64,000 nt of DNA from an uncultured Flavobacteriales bacterium (GTDB lineage Bacteria; Bacteroidota; Bacteroidia; Palsa-965). Made by a program: the position numbers and the translations under genes. Shown piece after piece: positions 31,030-41,052 of the stretch (position 1 is its first letter; the number at the start of each line of letters is the position of its first letter). The notes beneath the pieces are model-generated. The model searched no databases. It was not told where the DNA came from and saw only the letters and a list, made by a program, of their open reading frames with translations. The stretch is from positions 1 to 64,000 of the forward strand of contig CAIQQJ010000106.1 of the NCBI GenBank assembly GCA_903873905.1. The letters are read 5' to 3'.

Positions 31030-32925
31030 TCAATAAGCCCGAACGTTCTTTCCTTCCATGTAATAAATGAAAGCACGGTTCGCTACTTTATTGCCACCAG
31101 GTGTTGGATAATCGCCAGTGAAATACCAATCACCCAAATGTCCTGGACACGCATTGTGAAGTCCTTCTATCGTTTGATAAATTATTTCAACTTTCGTATT
31201 TAGTCCAACTGGCGTAAGCAATTCAGAAATCTTAAGTGAAATTTCTTCTGCAGTAAATAATTTATAAAGCTCCTTCACAACATTGACAACTTGGTCCGCT
31301 GGAAGATGATCAAGCGCTTTTGCTTTTTCATAAACTTCATCCAAAAGATTTTCCTTGTTATTTTCTTTCAATAATTCAACCACCGCTTGGAATGCAATAA
31401 AATCTCCCATCTTCGCCATGTCGATTCCGTAACAATCGGGATAGCGAATTTGTGGTGCGGAAGAAACAATCACTATTTTTTTCGGTTGCAGGCGATCCAG
31501 AATTTTTAGAATGCTTTGCTTCAATGTTGTTCCTCGTACAATGGAATCATCAAGCATGACCAAATTATCTGTAGGATGAATTACTCCGTATGTCGTATCG
31601 TACACATGCGAAACCATATCATCACGCGTGGAATCACTGCTAATGAAGGTGCGCAACTTCGCATCCTTCAATGCAATTTTTTCAATCCGCGGTTGCATGT
31701 TGAGAATTTCAGACAATTCAGGATCAGTTACGGTTTTCATAGTGAGGATCTTTACTTTCTTCACCGTATTGAGATAGGAATGCAATCCTTCCACCAATCC
31801 ATAAAACGCAACCTCCGCAGTATTTGGGATAAACGAAAAAACCGTATTCTTCAAATCAAAACCAATCGACTTCAAAACACCGGATGTCAATTGTCGTCCC
31901 AAACTCTTTCTTTCCTCATAAATATCTTTGTCATTGCCACGCGAAAAATAAATGCGTTCGAAGGAACATGATTTTTTTTCTTTCGGCGTGCGAACCTGAT
32001 GTTCACCGTAATCTCCGTTCTTTTTTATTATGAGCGCGCAGCCTGGTGTGAGTTCTTTTATTTCCTCAACCGGAACATTAAATGCAGTTTGAATTTGTGG
32101 ACGCTCGGAAGTAACAACAACAACCTCATCATTTGCATACCAAAACGCAGGACGAATTCCATTTGGATCACGCAACACAAACGCGTCTCCATGTCCGAAC
32201 ATTCCTGCCATGGTATAACCACCATCCCATTTCTTTCCCGCATCCGTCAGAATTTTTCGAATGTCTAAATCACGTGCAATAAGTTTGGTGATATCCTCAT
32301 TGGAATTTCCCTGTGATTTATAAACACCAAACAATCGATCCACTTCACGATCAAGAAAGTGTCCGATTTTTTCCATCACCGTTACAGTATCCGCTTTCTC
32401 TTTTGGATGTTGTCCCAATTCAACGAGCTGATCAAAAAGTTCATCAACATTGGTGAGATTGAAATTACCTGCAACAACAAGATTTCTGGTAATCCAATTA
32501 TTCTGACGAAGGAATGGATGACAATTTTCAATGCTGTTTCCACCATACGTTCCATATCGCAAATGACCCAGCATTAATTCACCTGCAAATGCAACATGTT
32601 TTTTCACCCACTTCTCATCCGACATTTTTTCCGGATGTTTTTTATTGGCATCAACAAACTTGTCGTTTATTTTTCCGAAAATATCCTTGATCGCAGTTGG
32701 TGCCGTAGAACGGTAACGGGAAATATATTTTGTTCCAGGTGCTACATCAAATTTTATGGTTGCAACACCAGCGCCATCTTGTCCGCGATTGTGTTGCTTT
32801 TCCATTAACAGGTACAGCTTATTCAACCCATACATGGGCGTGCCATACTTGTCGATGTAATATTGGTAAGGTTTGAGTAGACGAATAAGTGCGATCCCGC
32901 ACTCATGCTTGATCTGTTCGCTCAT
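31030..32925 (-). CDS. Amidophosphoribosyltransferase (class II glutamine amidotransferase + PRTase)
   Basis: CGIALIRLLKP..MEKQHNRGQDGAGVAT, GHLRYGTYG, DPNGIRPAF, PRPP motif VMLDDSIVRGTTL. Confidence 0.9.
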   Translation of the reverse strand: MSEQIKHECGIALIRLLKPYQYYIDKYGTPMYGLNKLYLLMEKQHNRGQDGAGVATIKFDVAPGTKYISRYRSTAPTAIKDIFGKINDKFVDANKKHPEKMSDEKWVKKHVAFAGELMLGHLRYGTYGGNSIENCHPFLRQNNWITRNLVVAGNFNLTNVDELFDQLVELGQHPKEKADTVTVMEKIGHFLDREVDRLFGVYKSQGNSNEDITKLIARDLDIRKILTDAGKKWDGGYTMAGMFGHGDAFVLRDPNGIRPAFWYANDEVVVVTSERPQIQTAFNVPVEEIKELTPGCALIIKKNGDYGEHQVRTPKEKKSCSFERIYFSRGNDKDIYEERKSLGRQLTSGVLKSIGFDLKNTVFSFIPNTAEVAFYGLVEGLHSYLNTVKKVKILTMKTVTDPELSEILNMQPRIEKIALKDAKLRTFISSDSTRDDMVSHVYDTTYGVIHPTDNLVMLDDSIVRGTTLKQSILKILDRLQPKKIVIVSSAPQIRYPDCYGIDMAKMGDFIAFQAVVELLKENNKENLLDEVYEKAKALDHLPADQVVNVVKELYKLFTAEEISLKISELLTPVGLNTKVEIIYQTIEGLHNACPGHLGDWYFTGDYPTPGGNKVANRAFIYYMEGKNVRAY

Positions 32926-33169
32926 GGTATTTTCCGTTGACCCTTTTTTTCCAACTGTGCTGTCCTGAACGAATCAGTTTTCGCAGTTCAATTTTTCAAT
33001 CATCCGGGGCACAAATTTACGATTTTACAACAGACAAAATATTTAAAATGACGAATGCGTGAAACTAAACATTGAGGAAGGTTTTAGGTAAGATGATCCA
33101 ACTAAATTTTGAATGCTGATATTAGAACTTAACGCCAATTCTAAATTCACAACTAATAATTCAAAATGA

Positions 33170-35764
33170 TCAATAGCTCCACTTATTCGTAAACGTATTG
33201 AAAAAGCTTACACCAACTTTCCAGGTAATGGTTGGATTCGAAAGATTGTTATCGGCCGTAACGGCAAAGATTCCATAACGGAATAATTGTTTTCTGATTC
33301 TCACAATTCGTTCAACACCTACAAAAAATTCTTCGTGATGAAAATTCTGACTTGGAATCATCAACAATCCTCCACCTACCGTTGTTGTGATTTTCAATTT
33401 ATTGTACAAGGGAATTTTGCTCCCGAAACACCCATCGAAATGATGAATACAGTTTAATCTGAAATAAGCATCAGCAGTATTCAAGGATGGACCTAACAAT
33501 TGAAAGGATCGCGTCGGATCGGAAAAAATGAAGGAATCTGAACCCCGGAAATATTTGTATTCGAGCACACGCAAATTATTTTTGTTCACGAATGCGCCCA
33601 TGCAAATATTCCAATCACTCGTGCCGAATCGGGCAAATTTGAATTCATCGGAGGAACTGAATTCGATGTAATCATAATTCACTTCACTTCCGAAAATCCC
33701 AGGAATTCCTTTGCGATACAAAAACCTGATCTCAGGATATTTTGTTCCAACAATGATTTTCTTGTTTTTCTTAATGATGTATTTCTGACGGAAACGGTAT
33801 TTCAATTCCAACCGAACTTCTGATTTTATGTACCGTTGAAATTCCACCGGTTTATTGATGCTCAAAGTATCATAAATGTAATGCGTCCAATAATCCGATT
33901 TCATTCCTGTAATCGGATTTTGATCACTGTATTCTAAAGTCAATTCACCAAACAAACCATTTACGATTTCCATGCGCTGTGCGATGCTGAATTGTTTTGC
34001 ACGCACATAGTTGCTTCTGCTGAAAAGTGTCGAAATGGAAGAATAATTATTGATCATGTCGTAATAATCTCCGAAGCGCACAAACGTTCGAACAAAATGC
34101 AATGGAAAATAAGTCAAACCGATTCCGCCTTTTCCTCGCACATCCTTATTCCCAAAACCATAATCAACATGCTCTTCCGTTTCCAACAACATGCCATTGT
34201 GCAAATCATAATTGAAATACCCTCCAAAGCGATAACGAAATCCGCCCACTCCAAATGGAACCAATTGTGCTAAAAGCGGATCAATGCCCCACTCCGTTCC
34301 ATGCACCCGACTGCGATGATAAACGCCATTGAGCACAAAACTCCAAATATTTAAATGATTGAAAACCGAATCAGCATGCGACAAATATTTCGGGCTGTCA
34401 TAATAGGCAACCAAACTGTCCGCTTCGTGTATGTAGGAAATTTCCTTGTCATCCAAACTGATGGTGCGATGTTGTGACCAATACAAACTATCCTTATCAT
34501 AAGCATCAACCGAATAATGTTTCACTTCATCATTGAAAAGTTTTGCAGGCAATTCCCCATTGACAACATAATCGGAATGATCCACGCGTGTATTACCAAT
34601 GACATTATATTTTCCATCACGAATTGTATACATAAACTCCCTACGCACGGGTAGAAAAATTTTCGGAGCTGCTTCTTCATAATCAATGATCACACAAAAT
34701 TCCTTGCAGAACAAAAGCACATCCGCATCAACACACAAATTCACAGATACAATTGCCCATGTATCCTTCTGAACAAAAATCAATCCCGAAAAAAGCGCAT
34801 CCGATTTGAAAATGGGATTCACTCCAATTTTGTAAACCATCTTTCCATTTTCCTCAATGGAATCGAGCAAGTCAAATTTGTAATTCAGAAAGGCGGTTGC
34901 TGCTGCCGGCGAAAGCAAGGGGCGTGAACAAATGTTCGGAACATCAATTTCATTTTTATAAATATTGAAATCCATACTCTGCGCATCACTCACCAGCAAA
35001 TAAGGATTTTCGGCAGAATATTCTATCGGTGCAATTTCATGTTCACCATATTCAATACTTCCTTCATATCCTTTCCCCTCATAATGTTTTTGCTCTGCAT
35101 AATCATGATAGGCAAGAATGTTTTCCTTGAAGGTGTTCGGTGAACGGAAATAAGTCTCCGTCACACTCTCTATCAAATTCAGCTTTTTGTCTTTGATTGC
35201 GGCTTCCAGATTATCACCCTTATCCTTTTTGTTTTTTTTTGTGCTGGTCGTGTCTTTTGGTAACGGCGGAGCAATCACCAATCCGGGAATAGAATCATGC
35301 GGTTTCTCAATCAGAAATTTTTCAAGCGAGGATTTTACATAGGTGTTGCATTTGTAATTCTCCACACGATTCCAGTAATCATTTCTGCTGTCAATCACAT
35401 GATGCATGATTTCTTTTCCCTTATCGCGATCACCATGCGCTTTTACTTCGAAGGTGCTCAGTTCTTTCGCTGATGTTTTCATTTTCACATTCAGCACAAC
35501 TGATTTTTCATCCGCAATCGTAACAACATGCTCTTGCGTCAACAATCCGATTTGCGAAAACACAAGGGTGTAATTTCCCGGTTTCAATTCCAGAAAATAT
35601 TCTCCCGCCATATTGGAATTGACTCCGTAAGAGGAATTTTTTACACCCACCACAACATAAGGAATCGGCTGACCGGTAGTGTCACGAATCACACCCTTCA
35701 CAATTCCTGCCCGGACTGCAAAAGACGAAGTGAAAAGAAATATAAAAAGTAAAAGTTTTCGCAT
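33170..35764 (-). CDS. DUF5686 / carboxypeptidase-regulatory-like domain outer-membrane protein
   Basis: GIVKGVIRDTTGQPIPYVVVGVKNSSYGVNSNMAGEYFLELKPGNYTLVFSQIG followed by a long beta-rich domain. Confidence 0.8.
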   Translation of the reverse strand: MRKLLLFIFLFTSSFAVRAGIVKGVIRDTTGQPIPYVVVGVKNSSYGVNSNMAGEYFLELKPGNYTLVFSQIGLLTQEHVVTIADEKSVVLNVKMKTSAKELSTFEVKAHGDRDKGKEIMHHVIDSRNDYWNRVENYKCNTYVKSSLEKFLIEKPHDSIPGLVIAPPLPKDTTSTKKNKKDKGDNLEAAIKDKKLNLIESVTETYFRSPNTFKENILAYHDYAEQKHYEGKGYEGSIEYGEHEIAPIEYSAENPYLLVSDAQSMDFNIYKNEIDVPNICSRPLLSPAAATAFLNYKFDLLDSIEENGKMVYKIGVNPIFKSDALFSGLIFVQKDTWAIVSVNLCVDADVLLFCKEFCVIIDYEEAAPKIFLPVRREFMYTIRDGKYNVIGNTRVDHSDYVVNGELPAKLFNDEVKHYSVDAYDKDSLYWSQHRTISLDDKEISYIHEADSLVAYYDSPKYLSHADSVFNHLNIWSFVLNGVYHRSRVHGTEWGIDPLLAQLVPFGVGGFRYRFGGYFNYDLHNGMLLETEEHVDYGFGNKDVRGKGGIGLTYFPLHFVRTFVRFGDYYDMINNYSSISTLFSRSNYVRAKQFSIAQRMEIVNGLFGELTLEYSDQNPITGMKSDYWTHYIYDTLSINKPVEFQRYIKSEVRLELKYRFRQKYIIKKNKKIIVGTKYPEIRFLYRKGIPGIFGSEVNYDYIEFSSSDEFKFARFGTSDWNICMGAFVNKNNLRVLEYKYFRGSDSFIFSDPTRSFQLLGPSLNTADAYFRLNCIHHFDGCFGSKIPLYNKLKITTTVGGGLLMIPSQNFHHEEFFVGVERIVRIRKQLFRYGIFAVTADNNLSNPTITWKVGVSFFNTFTNKWSY

Positions 35765-35950
35765 GCAGGGAAAAGCCTCGCAAATGTAAGATTCTATGAC
35801 TGATGAATGTGTTAATTCACTTTATTACTTAAAAGACGATCTGATCTAATGATTTGTTACAGCTACAATGTTGCTTTTTCATTCATTTTTCAGAAAGAAA
35901 ATTGACAATCATCAAGTTTTCTCCAAATACTGGTTGCGCACTTATTTCTT

Positions 35951-36073
35951 GGGCGTGCCACACACAGTACTGCGGGGTAGGGCTCATTCGCTTCAAGTCT
36001 CCCAACAATACTGTTGGGAGGCTTTCTCCCGAAGGGACCACTATGTGGCGTACTATCCCTCACGCAAAAAAAG
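35951..36073. repeat. GGGCGTGCC-family structured intergenic repeat, copy B
   Basis: gggcgtgcc..ggtagggct..cgcttcaagtctcccaacaatactgttgggag..ctatccctcacgcaaaaaaa; contains perfect stem CTCCCAACA/TGTTGGGAG. Confidence 0.8.
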
Positions 36074-36236
36074 AATTGCCACAAAGGCCCAGCGCCACAG
36101 CGTTTTTCAATCTGCGAAAATCTGCGAAATCTGTGGCTACAATCCCTCACGCAAAAAAAAATTGCCACAAAGGCACTAAAGCACAAAGGCCCGCAGAAAT
36201 TCAACTATCACTTTAATATTCGTTATTCAAAATCGC

Positions 36237-37253
36237 TTAGATAAAATCCGTTTTTTTCATATTCAACCACTCCATAGCAGCTCCACTCAAAACCATTTCC
36301 TTTTTCGCATCATCCCAATTCATAGAACGAATTAGTTCGCCAGGAATATTTTCTCCCAATGGAAAAGGATAATCACTTCCTAAAGCAACACGATTTGCGC
36401 CAAATTGATTCACTACAAAATCCAACATGTTCGGATCGTGCACGAGTGAATCAATCCAGAATTTACCAATGTAATTTTTGGGAGAAACATCATTGTCAAT
36501 CGCAACCAAATCGGGACGACAATCAAAACCGTGTTGCAATCTTCCAACTGTCGAGGGAAAAGATCCCCCACCGTGTGCGAATGCAATTCGAAGTTTGGGT
36601 AATTTTTCCATCACACCGCCAAAAACCAATGAAGCGATTGCACGCGTAGTTTCTGCTGGCATTCCCACGAGCCATGGCAACCAATATTTCTGCATTTCCT
36701 TTTCACCCATCATTTCCCAAGGATGAATAAAAACAGCCATGTCCAATGTTTCACACGCTGAAAATATTTCAAGAAATTTTGATTCATTCAAATTTTCCTG
36801 ATTGATGTTTGTCCCAATCTGAATTCCTTTCAGTCCGATATTTTTACAACGTTCCAATTCCTGTATCGCCAATTTTGAATCTTGCATGGGAATTGTTCCG
36901 AGACCCGCAAACCGTTTTGGATAACGAGTGACGATTTCCGCAATATGATCATTGAGAAATTTTGAAATCTCCAAACAGTCATTCGGTTTTGCCCAATAGG
37001 AAAACATTACCGGCACAGTGGAAAGCACTTGCACATTCACATGATGCTGATCGCATTCTTTCATCCGCTTCTCTGCGCTCCAACAATTATCTTCAATTTC
37101 ACGAAAGAATTTTCCGTCATCACGAATCATCCTCGCACAACAATTTTTATGGTGATCCAATTGAATGAATCCGCCATACCCGAATTTTTCTTTCCAACCC
37201 GGAATGTTTTCTGGAAGAATGTGGGTGTGGATATCGATGGAGAAGTGGTTCAT
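36237..37253 (-). CDS. Amidohydrolase, 2-amino-3-carboxymuconate-6-semialdehyde decarboxylase-like
   Basis: SIDIHTHILPENIPGW..RLGTIPMQ-like GLGTIPMQDSKLAIQELERC..GIQIGTNIN..FIHPWEMMG..FAHGGGSFPSTVGRLQHGFDCRPDL..LGSDYPFPLGE. Confidence 0.85.
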   Translation of the reverse strand: MNHFSIDIHTHILPENIPGWKEKFGYGGFIQLDHHKNCCARMIRDDGKFFREIEDNCWSAEKRMKECDQHHVNVQVLSTVPVMFSYWAKPNDCLEISKFLNDHIAEIVTRYPKRFAGLGTIPMQDSKLAIQELERCKNIGLKGIQIGTNINQENLNESKFLEIFSACETLDMAVFIHPWEMMGEKEMQKYWLPWLVGMPAETTRAIASLVFGGVMEKLPKLRIAFAHGGGSFPSTVGRLQHGFDCRPDLVAIDNDVSPKNYIGKFWIDSLVHDPNMLDFVVNQFGANRVALGSDYPFPLGENIPGELIRSMNWDDAKKEMVLSGAAMEWLNMKKTDFI

Positions 37254-37261
37254 AAAAATTG

Positions 37262-37287
37262 TGTGGTCTGTGCATTGTGCACAGTGC
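37262..37287. repeat. Inverted-repeat arm: heptamers TGTGGTC TGTGCAT TGTGCAC AGTGC(GC)
   Basis: 26-bp core matching the reverse complement of 37684-37709 with one mismatch. Confidence 0.95.
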
Positions 37288-37293
37288 GCGGTT

Positions 37294-37674
37294 TTATTTG
37301 ATTGCGATTTTCTTTTCGTAATGTTTTATGAGTCCGCTCAAAAGTTTTCTTGTGGTTGAAACGCTTTCAAAAATTTGAGCCAGGTCAGTATTCTTTAAAT
37401 AATCTAAATCCTGTGCTAAATAAAGTTGTGTTTCTACTTCATAAAGTGATCCACGAGCAATAAAGAGAAACTTCTTTGTATCCTTTGCGGAATTTCTTCC
37501 AATACCCTCAGCAATATTTGAAGGAATTGAAACAGCAGCTCTCCTGATTTGATTTGTAAGTCCAAATTGTTCCGCATGTGGAAAATCAGTCGATGCTGTA
37601 TAGATTGACTTAACTAATTTTCGTGCTTCTTTCCAAGCATTCAATTCTGTGTAACTTTTACTAGTTGTTTCCAT
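37294..37674 (-). CDS. Four-helix-bundle protein (S23/IVP-like), between 3-hydroxyanthranilate dioxygenase and ACMSD genes
   Basis: METTSKSYTELNAWKEARKLVKSIY..QIRRAAVSIPSNIAEGIGRNSAKDTKKFLFIARGSLYEVETQLYLAQDL; start moved from 37710. Confidence 0.9.
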   Translation of the reverse strand: METTSKSYTELNAWKEARKLVKSIYTASTDFPHAEQFGLTNQIRRAAVSIPSNIAEGIGRNSAKDTKKFLFIARGSLYEVETQLYLAQDLDYLKNTDLAQIFESVSTTRKLLSGLIKHYEKKIAIK

Positions 37675-37683
37675 AAACACACA

Positions 37684-37709
37684 GCACTGTGCACAAAGCA
37701 CAGACCACA
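37684..37709. repeat. Inverted-repeat arm partner of 37262-37287
   Basis: gcactgtgcacaaagcacagaccaca; reverse complement continues as heptamers TGTGGTC TGTGCTT TGTGCAC AGTGCTG TGTGTTT. Confidence 0.95.
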
Positions 37710-37714
37710 TTTTT

Positions 37715-38248
37715 TTAATGACTACTAACTTTTACTTCTTCTGGTGGAATCATTACATAACCACATTTCTTGCATGTCCTTAAATCTTCACTGCCATAAA
37801 ATTTCGCGAACACACCTTGAAATTGATTGACAATATCGGTAAGCGCAAAATATTCTTCGTACAATTTTGAATTGCATTTTTCACAGAACCAAAGCAAACC
37901 ATCTTTTTCATTTGCGTGTCGTTTGCGTTCCATAACGAGCCCAATTGAATTTGCTCCTCGAACAGGATTATGTGGAACATTCGGTGGCAAGAGAAAAATA
38001 TCACCTTCCCTAATCGGAACATCAATTGATTTTCCATCTTCCTGAATTTTCACGAGAATATCCCCTTCGAGTTGATAGAAAAACTCTTCGCTCTCATTGA
38101 AGTGATAATCCTTTCTGGAATTTGGTCCGCCGACCACCATTACGATGAATTCGGTGTCTTTGTAAACAACTTTATTGTTTACGGGCGGTTTTAATAAATG
38201 ACGATTTTCGTCAATCCATTTTTTGAAGTTAAACGGACGTGTGATCAT
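37715..38248 (-). CDS. 3-hydroxyanthranilate 3,4-dioxygenase
   Basis: FNFKKWIDENRHLLKPPVNNKVVYKDTEFIVMVVGGPNSRKDYHFNESEEFFYQLEGD..LPPNVPHNPVR..CEKCNSKLYEE..CKKCGY rubredoxin-like motif. Confidence 0.92.
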   Translation of the reverse strand: MITRPFNFKKWIDENRHLLKPPVNNKVVYKDTEFIVMVVGGPNSRKDYHFNESEEFFYQLEGDILVKIQEDGKSIDVPIREGDIFLLPPNVPHNPVRGANSIGLVMERKRHANEKDGLLWFCEKCNSKLYEEYFALTDIVNQFQGVFAKFYGSEDLRTCKKCGYVMIPPEEVKVSSH

Positions 38249-38411
38249 GGTTTTGGCGGATTTTTTACTTCACGAAGTTAACAAGAAATAAGATTGATTT
38301 GCGAATGAAAATGAATAGAATTAATATTGCATTTCAATTGCTCATTGTGACCATAGGATGGATTTTTTCTCATCTTTGAAGCAAGCTTTTTTACTGAAAA
38401 AATAAAGTAAT

Positions 38412-39752
38412 ATGTCAGGTACAATCCAATGTCCTCAATGTGGGGCGGCAAGTTCTGCAAAGGTTTCTGAAACAGAATATCATTGCGCCTACTGTGAAAG
38501 TAATTTTACGATAGGAATGTCGAAGGAAGACATGATTGCTAATATCTTGAAAAAGGTTGGCGCCAGTCAAGGAACAAGTTCCACTTCATTTACATACAGC
38601 CCTGAAAAAATTGCTGAAATGCGTGCGGCCGCTATGGCTTCAGCACAGGCTTCAAAAAAAGGGGGGAGAATTCTTCTTATTATTTTCCTCGCAATTATCA
38701 TTAGCATTGTTGGTGTTGTTGCTTTTTCCGTCAAAAAAGCTACAAGTGGAATTACAGATGTTGTCAATAACGTCATTAAAAACTCAACCGTTTCCAATTT
38801 CAAGGTAATGAGCGGAAGCAAAGGACCTGTTATTTGGATGTTACAGGAGCAAAGTGCTTCCATGCAAGACAGCACGCATTTTATTTTGTCCATAATTGAT
38901 CCACAAAGCAAAAAACATTTAGAAGATCTTGAATACCTTCCTGCAATGACTTGGGAGGGTGCATTTAATTCGGGCAAATATCTTGGAGAGTTTTATGCAT
39001 TTGGGGATACGTGTTGGATTGTGTCGGAACATTTTGGATTGACTGCGCGCGACATTTACACTGGGAAAATACTTATAGATTCGAAGAAACTGAGCAAGAT
39101 GCATCCTGAATTGGAGCAAGGAATTACAAAAGCGGAATGGGGTTATTCCAACCGATATTTTTCATTGACGACAAATGATGGTTTTGAATTTATTTTCCTT
39201 CCCGATCAAAAGAAGATTTTCAAAAAAGAAGATTTTGACAATCAAAAGAGAGATGAAAGCAAAATGGTTAAAAGAAATTTTTTCATGCTTTCCGAATCCA
39301 AACGCCCAGGCCTTTTTGTTTCAGTGGAAAACACTTCACCTTTTGCAACTTCATCACAAACATATAGCGGTGATCTTGAAAATGCTAACCCGCATTACAA
39401 AAACAGAGCTCTTTTGTCGCTTACGCATATTCTCCCCGATTTGATTTTCTTCAACGGGTATATTCTGCATTCTGATAATGACAAAACGCTCATTGCGTAT
39501 CAAAACACTGTTGCGAAAAATTCCGCTTTGCACTTTTCATGTATTGATTCAAATGGAAAGGTTTTGTGGAATATTTCAGGAAAAGAAATTGAGCCTTTCG
39601 AAAAAGATTTTTCTGATAACAATCGTGCCATTGATTTCGTCGGCTCCAAAAATGTTGCGGTCCTTTTTACCGATTATGCAGATCACGATGCAATTGGAAT
39701 TGATTGGACGAGCGGAAAGATTCTATGGCAATTCTCAACAGCAAAAAAATGA
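38412..39752 (+). CDS. Hypothetical membrane protein with N-terminal zinc ribbon
   Basis: CPQCGAASSAKVSETEYHCAYC, one TM helix, beta-propeller-like C-terminus. Confidence 0.65.
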   Translation: MSGTIQCPQCGAASSAKVSETEYHCAYCESNFTIGMSKEDMIANILKKVGASQGTSSTSFTYSPEKIAEMRAAAMASAQASKKGGRILLIIFLAIIISIVGVVAFSVKKATSGITDVVNNVIKNSTVSNFKVMSGSKGPVIWMLQEQSASMQDSTHFILSIIDPQSKKHLEDLEYLPAMTWEGAFNSGKYLGEFYAFGDTCWIVSEHFGLTARDIYTGKILIDSKKLSKMHPELEQGITKAEWGYSNRYFSLTTNDGFEFIFLPDQKKIFKKEDFDNQKRDESKMVKRNFFMLSESKRPGLFVSVENTSPFATSSQTYSGDLENANPHYKNRALLSLTHILPDLIFFNGYILHSDNDKTLIAYQNTVAKNSALHFSCIDSNGKVLWNISGKEIEPFEKDFSDNNRAIDFVGSKNVAVLFTDYADHDAIGIDWTSGKILWQFSTAKK

Positions 39753-39813
39753 TTGGGCAAAACAAACTTGTCCATGTTACTTGCCCCATGCCACTTGTCA
39801 CTATCTTTACCAA

Positions 39814-40596
39814 ATGAATTTAGATTTAACTGGAAAACACGCGCTTGTTTGTGGGAGCACACAGGGAATTGGCAAGGCCGCTGCAATTGAACTGGCTTCT
39901 TTAGGCGCAGACATAACACTCGTCGCACGTAATGAGGCACGATTGAAAAATGCTGTGGCAGATCTTCCAGGCAAGGGTAAACATGATTATTTCATTGCTG
40001 ATTTTACAAATCCTGAACACCTGAGAACTGCTTTGGGAAAATATTTATTGAAAGAAAAAACCATTCACATTCTCATCAACAATACTGGTGGACCTCCAGG
40101 CGGAGCGATTACTGAAGCAACTCCAGAGGAATTTACAAATGCATTTTCAAATCATTTGTTGTGCAACCATATTCTTGTACAATCACTTTTGCCGGGAATG
40201 AAAAATGCACAATTCGGGCGCATCATAAATATTATTTCCACTTCAGTAAAACAACCTTTGCGTGGACTCGGCGTGTCAAACACCATTCGTGCAGCTGTTG
40301 CCAATTGGGCAAAAACACTTTCACTGGAAGTTGGGCAATTCGGAATTACTGTCAATAACATTTTACCAGGAGCAACTGCAACACAAAGGCTCGCAAGTAT
40401 ACTCGAAAGCAAATCCGTAAAGTCAGGTGTAACAAAAGAAGTTGCGGAAAAAGAAATGCTGGATGAAATTCCTGCAGGAAGATTTGGTCAGCCAGAAGAA
40501 GTTGCTGCAGCCATTGCCTTCCTTGCATCACCTGCAGCTGCGTACATTAACGGAATTAATCTTCCTGTTGATGGTGGACGCACTGGAAATCTTTAA
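39814..40596 (+). CDS. SDR family oxidoreductase
   Basis: LTGKHALVCGSTQGIGKAAAIELASLGADITLVARNE..INNTGGPPGG..AFLASPAAAYINGINLPVDGG; start moved from 39478. Confidence 0.9.
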   Translation: MNLDLTGKHALVCGSTQGIGKAAAIELASLGADITLVARNEARLKNAVADLPGKGKHDYFIADFTNPEHLRTALGKYLLKEKTIHILINNTGGPPGGAITEATPEEFTNAFSNHLLCNHILVQSLLPGMKNAQFGRIINIISTSVKQPLRGLGVSNTIRAAVANWAKTLSLEVGQFGITVNNILPGATATQRLASILESKSVKSGVTKEVAEKEMLDEIPAGRFGQPEEVAAAIAFLASPAAAYINGINLPVDGGRTGNL

Positions 40597-40643
40597 GTCA
40601 AAAATCAAATTATTTTTTCACACAAATCATTAATAAAAATAAA

Positions 40644-41033
40644 ATGGGAGTAATCAAGGAATTCAAGGATTTTGCAATTAAGGGCAATGTAATCGATCTT
40701 GCTATTGGTGTCGTTATTGGTGCCGCCTTCGGAAAAATTGTCAATTCACTTATTGAAGATGTAATTACACCTTTGATTTTGAAACCTGCATTGGATGCAG
40801 CTCATTTGACAAAACTATCAGAGCTAACAGTATTGGGATCTGTAAAATACGGTAGTTTTTTGGCTGCTGTTATCAATTTTATTTTAGTTGCCCTCACCCT
40901 TTTCATGATTATTAAAGGTATCAACGCTGCCAAGAAAAGAGATGCGGCAAAACCAAAACCTCCTGTGGAACCAACAAAACAGGAATTGTTACTTACTGAA
41001 ATTCGTGATCTTCTCGCGGAAAAACAAAAATAA
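40644..41033 (+). CDS. mscL: Large-conductance mechanosensitive channel
   Basis: MGVIKEFKDFAIKGNVIDLAIGVVIGAAFGKIVNSLIEDVITPLI. Confidence 0.95.
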   Translation: MGVIKEFKDFAIKGNVIDLAIGVVIGAAFGKIVNSLIEDVITPLILKPALDAAHLTKLSELTVLGSVKYGSFLAAVINFILVALTLFMIIKGINAAKKRDAAKPKPPVEPTKQELLLTEIRDLLAEKQK

Positions 41034-41052
41034 TCTTAATATTCCCTTTTTT

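Noticed and set aside
19849-37674. Diversity-generating retroelement, because Avd accessory proteins share the four-helix-bundle fold
   Set aside because: No reverse transcriptase ORF or template/variable repeat pair seen in the window; similarity to Avd is only at fold-family level.
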